A stretch of 28,063 bases of DNA, from positions 1 to 28,063 of the forward strand of contig CABQJJ010000016.1 of NCBI GenBank assembly GCA_902464485.1, in the 5' to 3' direction. Every line of letters begins with the position of its first letter. Positions within the stretch are counted from its first letter, which is position 1. The position numbers were made by a program, and so were the translations under genes. Below, one piece after another: positions 24,197-28,063 of this stretch. Origin of the DNA: an uncultured Collinsella sp. Its GTDB lineage: Bacteria; Actinomycetota; Coriobacteriia; Coriobacteriales; Coriobacteriaceae. The notes under the pieces were generated by a model, which saw nothing but the letters and a program-made list of their open reading frames with translations, did no database searches and was not told the origin of the DNA.

Positions 24197-25666
24197 ATGA
24201 GCGAAAGCAAAGAGCTTGCTAATCGCAAGCTCGGCGAGGACGTAGTTGGCCTCGTCGGCGGTAAGGAAAACATCCTGAGCATCTCGCACTGCATGACGCG
24301 TCTACGTTTCAAGCTGCGAGACGATGCGAAGGCCGATACTAAGGCAATTGAGTCTCATAAAGGCGTCATTCAAGTAATCAACGCGAATGGTCAGTATCAG
24401 GTTGTTGTCGGCATCAATGTGATTGAGGATGTTTACGATGCCGCGGTTGCCGCCTCTGGTGTCGAGGGGCTGGGCGAGGTTAATCTTGATGGTGAGCCCG
24501 TCAAGAAAGGAAACGTCGTCAGCGCCCTTATCGACACCATTTCGGGTGTCATCCAACCGATTCTTGCGGTGCTGTGCGCCGCGGGCATGATTAAGGGTGT
24601 TTTGAGCATTCTTGTCGCCCTTGGATGGATTACGGCGACAGATGGCTTGTACCAGATTCTATATGCGGCTGGTGACGGCTTCTTCTACTTCCTGCCGATC
24701 ATCCTTGGCTATACCGCGGCAAAGAAGTTTGGCTGTAGCGAGTTCGTTGGCATGACGCTCGGTATCGCACTTACGTATCCGGCGATGGTCAACATCACAT
24801 CGGGTGATGTCTTGGGAACGGTGCTTGCCGGCACTCCCTTTGCCATGAACTATTACACGACATTCCTCGGCATACCCGTCATCATGCCGTCTTCGGGTTA
24901 TACGAGCTCTGTCATTCCGATTATCATCTCTGTTTGGTTCGCGGCAAAGCTGGAGAAGTGGTGCCGCAAGCATTTCTCTGAGTATGTAAAGTTCTTCTTT
25001 GTGCCTACGTGCGTGCTCGTTGTGATGGTCCCCGCTACCTATTTGATTATTGGCCCGATTGCCACCCTGATCACGAACCTCATGAGCCTGCTGTTTAACT
25101 CCCTCTACAGCTTGCCTGTCATCGGCGGCGCGCTCGGCGGCATCGTGCTTACTGCCATTTGGCAGCCTATGGTCATCTTCGGCTTCCACTGGAGTGTCAT
25201 TGCTCTCATGCTTGTGAACATTGCCTCCCAGGGCTGGGATATTGTCATGGCGCCGTACATGGTTTGCTCGTACGCTCAGTCCCTTGCCGTCCTTGCTATC
25301 CTTCTGAAGACTAAGGACGTAAAGCTCAAGCAGCTTGCATGGCCGGCGTTCATCTCGGGCTTCTTCTTCGGCATCACCGAGCCCTGCATCTACGGCGTGA
25401 CCCTTCCGCGCAAGAAGCCTTTTATCATGAGCTGCATCGCCTCTGTGCCCGGCGGCCTAATCATCGGCGCTCTTGGCACCAAGATGTTCGCCTTCACCGG
25501 CGGCGGCTTCTGCGCCTTCCCGGGCTTCATTGACCCGTCCGGTGCAATGGGCGCGAACTACCTGATTTACGTAATCATAGCCATTGTGGTTTCCAGTGTG
25601 ATTTCGTTCCTGCTTACGTATGCGACGTACAAGGAGGACGTGCCGGCGGTAGAGGCTGCAAAGTAG
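24197..25666 (+). CDS. PTS EIIBC permease for an alpha-glucoside, no EIIA domain
   Basis: 489 residues. The N-terminal EIIB domain (about 1-90) has the phospho-accepting cysteine Cys32 in SISHCMTRLRF. The EIIC domain follows, with about ten hydrophobic segments between residues 110 and 480 and the sugar-binding GITEP motif at 392-396. The B-then-C order is typical of the sucrose/trehalose/beta-glucoside branch of the glucose superfamily. There is no EIIA at the C-terminus, so phosphate must come from a separate EIIA; the free-standing one at 6620-7117 is a candidate. It imports and phosphorylates the disaccharide that the GH4 enzyme then cleaves. ATG 24197 has GGGAGGA upstream; a longer start at 24146 lacks one. 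Confidence 0.92.
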   Translation: MSESKELANRKLGEDVVGLVGGKENILSISHCMTRLRFKLRDDAKADTKAIESHKGVIQVINANGQYQVVVGINVIEDVYDAAVAASGVEGLGEVNLDGEPVKKGNVVSALIDTISGVIQPILAVLCAAGMIKGVLSILVALGWITATDGLYQILYAAGDGFFYFLPIILGYTAAKKFGCSEFVGMTLGIALTYPAMVNITSGDVLGTVLAGTPFAMNYYTTFLGIPVIMPSSGYTSSVIPIIISVWFAAKLEKWCRKHFSEYVKFFFVPTCVLVVMVPATYLIIGPIATLITNLMSLLFNSLYSLPVIGGALGGIVLTAIWQPMVIFGFHWSVIALMLVNIASQGWDIVMAPYMVCSYAQSLAVLAILLKTKDVKLKQLAWPAFISGFFFGITEPCIYGVTLPRKKPFIMSCIASVPGGLIIGALGTKMFAFTGGGFCAFPGFIDPSGAMGANYLIYVIIAIVVSSVISFLLTYATYKEDVPAVEAAK

Positions 25667-25715
25667 CCAAAGAGGCGGAGCGCGGGATAAGTATGCCCCG
25701 TGCGCCAGCAATCTG

Positions 25716-25754
25716 ACAAGGTCGTCCTTGGATAAGCGCCGAGGGCGACCTTGT
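25716..25754 (+). terminator. Hairpin after the EIIBC gene, possible terminator or attenuator
   Basis: ACAAGGTCG (25716-25724) pairs with CGACCTTGT (25746-25754), and CCTTGG/CCGAGG extend the stem inward. The following sequence CTTGTGCTGG is a weak T-tract. It sits 30 bases ahead of the serine hydrolase, so it may only reduce read-through. A second hairpin (GGAGCGCGGG with CCCGTGCGCC, about 25677-25706) lies just before it. Confidence 0.55.
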
Positions 25755-25784
25755 CTTGTGCTGGTTTCGTTTGAGAGGCAGTGG

Positions 25785-27227
25785 TTGAGAGTGTCTAATA
25801 TTATCTTTGACAATAGGATGGGCGAGGCGTGCCTTGCGGCGTGGAGGTCCGCGGGCGTGGAAGTCCGCTCGGTCGTGGTTCGACAAGATGGTGAAGTCGT
25901 CTTTGAGCATGCGGCTGCGCCGTTCGCCCTCGAACACGTTCACCCGCTCTATTCTGTGACTAAGTCCTTTACCTCGGTCGCTGTCGGGATGTTGGTGAAT
26001 GAAGGGCGGCTGTCGCTGGCTGATCGCTGGATTTCATACTTCCCGGAATATGAAGGCGAGATCGCGGATGAGCGCTTTCGTAATGTGACGGTTCGCAATT
26101 TGCTGACTATGACGATGGGGCAGGAGAGTGACCTTTCGTATATTGGCGCGGGAGACGACTGGGCACATGAGGTTCTTCATCGTGAGTTTGACTGGAAGCC
26201 GGGCGAGGTCTTTCACTACGATTCGCTGTGTTCACATTTATTGAGCATGCTCGTGCAACGCATAAGTGGAACGAAAGAATCCGATTATCTCGCCGAACGT
26301 TTGTTTACGCCGTTAGGCATTAGAAGTTGGTGGTGGGAAGAGGATCAAGCCGGTCATACGACCGGAGGTTTTGGTCTTCACCTTTCGACACCGGATTTGG
26401 CTAAGTTTGGTCAATGTTTGCTGGATGGCGGCAAGTGGTGTGGGGAACAGATCATTCCCGCGGAATGGGTTGCCGAGGCGACGAAGATTCAGGTGGAAAC
26501 GAGCCCCTTTTATCCGTCTGAGGCGACTGAAGACAGCAATGGCTATGGATACCAGTTCTGGATGTGCCGGCGCGGTGGATTCAGATGCTCTGGCCTTTTT
26601 GGGCAGCTGTGCTACATACGGCCCACAGATGGCCTTGTCATCGCTTGCTCGAGTTCCACGACAGGAAGTAAGGCGTTGCTTGATCCGCTGTATGATGTAT
26701 TGTTCAAAGAGCCTAGTGTTCGGAAAACGGTGGCTTCCGAACGTGGCTTCGATAGCATTCCCGTCCCAGTTGGGTTGGCTTCAGGCGGACGTTTGAGTTC
26801 ATTACGCCTCGAGGGCATTCATCATTGCATTTTCGGGGATTTTGAAGAGATCGATATTCGATTTCATGAGAATGAGCTGGATTTGTCTCTGTTGCGCGAT
26901 GGTCGTGAGTACGGCGTGAGGGCCGGCTACGAGTCCTGGGTTTGCAAATCGGGCGATGGGGCCGGAGTTGGAGACCTCTTTCCTTTCGTGACTCATGAAG
27001 CTGAGAGGGACGATGCCCCCGCATGGGATGTTCGCAAGTTGTTTGCAGCGTATGCCTGGACTTCGCCAACAAATTTACAAATCGAGACCAGGGAACTGGA
27101 CTACACGCGGCGCTGTTTTATCGATGTGCGGATCGGAGGTATTTATGCTGTGTGCAGGGTGCGAGTTGAGGGAATGTGCTGCTTCCCGGCACCCTCGGAA
27201 CTCACAGCGATTTTGAAGTTGGGATAG
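25785..27227 (+). CDS. Serine hydrolase of the beta-lactamase / class C superfamily
   Basis: About 480 residues. The catalytic domain (about 1-310) has SxxK in LYSVTKS with Ser57 and Lys60, the second motif as YDS (Tyr145 and Ser147) and GLFGQL in the position of the third motif. This is the pattern of cytoplasmic or secreted esterases and peptidases related to AmpC. A further 170 residues (about 310-480) form a C-terminal domain I do not recognise. There is no signal peptide, so it is probably cytoplasmic. The start is uncertain: TTG 25785 has GAGAGG six bases upstream, and GTG 25791 is two codons further on. It is the last gene of the GH4/PTS locus and may be partly co-transcribed. Its substrate is unknown. 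Confidence 0.8.
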   Translation: MRVSNIIFDNRMGEACLAAWRSAGVEVRSVVVRQDGEVVFEHAAAPFALEHVHPLYSVTKSFTSVAVGMLVNEGRLSLADRWISYFPEYEGEIADERFRNVTVRNLLTMTMGQESDLSYIGAGDDWAHEVLHREFDWKPGEVFHYDSLCSHLLSMLVQRISGTKESDYLAERLFTPLGIRSWWWEEDQAGHTTGGFGLHLSTPDLAKFGQCLLDGGKWCGEQIIPAEWVAEATKIQVETSPFYPSEATEDSNGYGYQFWMCRRGGFRCSGLFGQLCYIRPTDGLVIACSSSTTGSKALLDPLYDVLFKEPSVRKTVASERGFDSIPVPVGLASGGRLSSLRLEGIHHCIFGDFEEIDIRFHENELDLSLLRDGREYGVRAGYESWVCKSGDGAGVGDLFPFVTHEAERDDAPAWDVRKLFAAYAWTSPTNLQIETRELDYTRRCFIDVRIGGIYAVCRVRVEGMCCFPAPSELTAILKLG

Positions 27228-27390
27228 TCTTTCAAGACGTGCGATTGACAAGAAAGCTTGCCAACATTGCAGCTAATGGAGACAGAGCTGTTTCCAGGCA
27301 ATGTTTTTCGATACGGACGTTTCAGATATCGTATTGTTAGGGACGAAGTTAATTACTTGTTAGGGTCGAAGCGTAGGTGCGTTTTCTCAG

Positions 27391-27680
27391 CTCCGCACCC
27401 TGTTGGGTTCGAATTCCGGCGCGTGGGTAGCAAGATGCCCGTCACCACGGGGGTAACGGGCTTCTTGGATGCTGTGGTGCCCCCAGCGGGATGTCCGCGT
27501 GCGGCTGGCCCCGCCCGCTTCCGCCGCGTCGCTTCGCTCCTTGCGTGCTGCGCTGGAAAACGCTTCGCGTTTCCTCAGATCCGCACCCTGCCGGGTTCGA
27601 ATCCCGGCATATCGGTAGCAAAAAGCCCGTCACCGCGAGGGCAACGGGCTTCTCAGTTTAAATGGTGCCCCCAGCGGGAT
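27391..27680. repeat. Imperfect 102-bp direct repeat made of the tRNA-Glu 3' end, its terminator and a T-arm-like stretch
   Basis: Unit I is 27391-27492 and unit II is 27579-27680, exactly 188 bp apart and about 80% identical by eye with no gaps. Unit II contains the 3' end of tRNA-Glu and its terminator; unit I is a decayed copy ending in an identical 18-base match to the tRNA end including CCA (TGGTGCCCCCAGCGGGAT at 27475-27492). Both also carry a T-arm-like stretch (CCGCACCCTG, then GGGTTCGAAT). Between them lies GC-rich sequence with the hairpin AAACGCTTCGCGTTT (27558-27572). The rest of the gap from 27228 to 27390 shows no gene I can support. Confidence 0.8.
27619..27650 (-). terminator. 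Intrinsic terminator of tRNA-Glu
   Basis: On the minus strand AGCCCGTTGCC pairs with GGTGACGGGCT (plus positions 27624-27650), an 11-bp stem with G-U pairs, followed by TTTT. A degraded copy is present in the upstream repeat at about 27436-27462. Confidence 0.88.
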
Positions 27681-27739
27681 TCGAACCCGCGATATCCACC
27701 TTGAAAGGGTGGCGTCCTTGGCCGCTAGACGATGGGGAC
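27663..27739 (-). tRNA. tRNA-Glu (anticodon TTC)
   Basis: The full cloverleaf is visible on the minus strand: acceptor GTCCCCA/TGGGGGC, D-arm with AGCGGCC loop, anticodon arm CCACC-CTTTCAA-GGTGG with anticodon TTC at 27705-27703, T-arm GCGGG-TTCGAAT-CCCGC, discriminator A and an encoded CCA (27665-27663). Length is 77 nt including CCA. A TATACT box (27755-27750, minus strand) lies about 10 bases upstream of the mature 5' end. Confidence 0.97.
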
Positions 27740-27749
27740 AGCGGGAAAG

Positions 27750-27755
27750 AGTATA
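27750..27755 (-). promoter_or_regulatory. -10 box of the tRNA-Glu promoter
   Basis: Minus-strand TATACT, about 11 bases before the mature tRNA. No convincing -35 box is seen at 16-18 nt. Confidence 0.55.
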
Positions 27756-27795
27756 GCAGACTTTTTTGTCGGCGCGTATATCGTTGGCAAACTGG

Positions 27796-28006
27796 AAAAC
27801 CACCACACAGGAGCTGGCCCTCTTCCTCGATCTTTAAAAATCTCAATCTGTAACATCTGGGCGGGCAAATCGGCTCTATCTGTTACAGATCGAGATAGAC
27901 GGCGGGCGTCGGGACGAACGTCTCAATCTGTAACAGTAAGACGATTTTTGGCGGTCTAGATGTTACAGATTGAGACAAACCGCTGGGACGGGTCAAAACC
28001 ACCACA
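27796..28006. repeat. Direct repeat AAAACCACCACA bracketing the motif array
   Basis: AAAACCACCACA occurs at 27796-27807 and 27995-28006, 199 bp apart. The similarity continues beyond it (CAGGAGCTG versus AATGAACTG, then CTTTAAAAAT versus CTTTGAAATT), so it is part of a longer, diverged repeat of which the second copy runs toward the window end. Confidence 0.6.
27841..27975. repeat. Four 15-bp motifs in alternating orientation at exactly 40-bp steps
   Basis: TCTCAATCTGTAACA at 27841-27855 and 27921-27935, and its reverse complement TGTTACAGATTGAGA at 27961-27975 and, with one change, at 27881-27895. Starts are 40 bp apart without exception. The outer two copies extend to 18 identical bases (TCTCAATCTGTAACATCT). 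No gene is present between tRNA-Glu and the window end. Confidence 0.85.
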
Positions 28007-28052
28007 AATGAACTGCATCCCATTTCTTGGACTTTGAAATTAAGGTTCGAGA

Positions 28053-28061
28053 AAAGGGAGG
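28053..28061 (+). promoter_or_regulatory. Ribosome binding site of a gene starting beyond the window
   Basis: AAAGGGAGG ends two bases before the window edge. This is a strong Shine-Dalgarno sequence, so a coding region probably begins within the next few bases on the plus strand, and the motif array would be its upstream control region. Confidence 0.5.
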
Positions 28062-28063
28062 CA

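Noticed and set aside
27258..27704. 148-residue open frame between the serine hydrolase and tRNA-Glu
   Set aside because: It has no ribosome binding site and its second half runs through the tRNA-derived repeats and antisense tRNA. The first 45 codons look more protein-like, but support is too weak to call a gene.
27662..27853. Open frame with product starting MVPPAGFEPAISTLKG
   Set aside because: This is the antisense translation of tRNA-Glu, a common mis-annotation; no ribosome binding site.
27841..27975. Reading the 40-bp periodic repeats as a CRISPR array
   Set aside because: Repeats are only 15 bp, alternate in orientation and have no cas genes nearby; CRISPR repeats are longer and all in one orientation.

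Overview
The window looks like part of a chromosome from a high-GC anaerobic actinobacterium of the Coriobacteriia, most likely Collinsella or a close relative. I infer this from protein flavour and gene content: type III glutamine synthetase, a B12-dependent methionine synthase split from its activation domain, a PFL-family (DUF711) protein, a large STAND-ATPase/BTAD regulator, and a tmRNA with an ALAA-type tag. No database was consulted, so the genus is an inference.

Layout. 1-746 is the end of a P1B-type metal ATPase, followed by a terminator. 821-1755 is a RelB-like antitoxin/PIN toxin pair with a clear promoter and operator-like palindrome. 1814-2248 (minus) is an unrecognised protein. 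2381-2895 holds the tmRNA gene ssrA with its leader and terminator. 2903-3136 holds repeats that copy the tmRNA T-arm. 3210-4088 is a patatin-like lipase. 4152-5160 is the rplM-rpsI operon. 5211-8182 is an amino-sugar/PTS block: glmM, a free-standing glucose-family EIIA, and nagB. 8183-8631 is a long intergenic region rich in TTGCCA boxes ahead of a 999-residue regulator (8632-11631). 11682-14730 (minus) holds yhbY, a methyltransferase and the DUF711 protein, with a 134-bp palindromic element between the last two. 14839-19223 (minus) is a metF / activation protein / metH operon; a 156-bp element with 30-bp perfect terminal inverted repeats lies ahead of metH. 19652-21739 is glnA type III. 21848-27227 is an alpha-glucoside locus: a GntR/HutC repressor (minus), a divergent GH4 6-phospho-alpha-glucosidase, PTS EIIBC and a serine hydrolase, with two identical operator palindromes around the GH4 promoter. 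27391-27739 holds tRNA-Glu (minus) with a degenerate duplicate of its 3' end. 27796-28063 holds four copies of a 15-bp motif in alternating orientation at exactly 40-bp steps, ahead of a ribosome binding site cut off by the window end.

How the genes work together. The GH4 enzyme would hydrolyse the phosphorylated disaccharide imported by the EIIBC. That EIIBC has no EIIA domain, and the free-standing EIIA at 6620-7117 is a natural phosphate donor. GlmM and NagB act on either side of glucosamine-6-phosphate. MetF supplies methyl-tetrahydrofolate to MetH, and the small activation protein re-methylates MetH cobalamin.

The most unusual material is non-coding: the 40-bp periodic array, two T-arm-mimicking repeat loci that share the same internal hairpin, two palindromic mini-elements, and the TTGCCA cluster.
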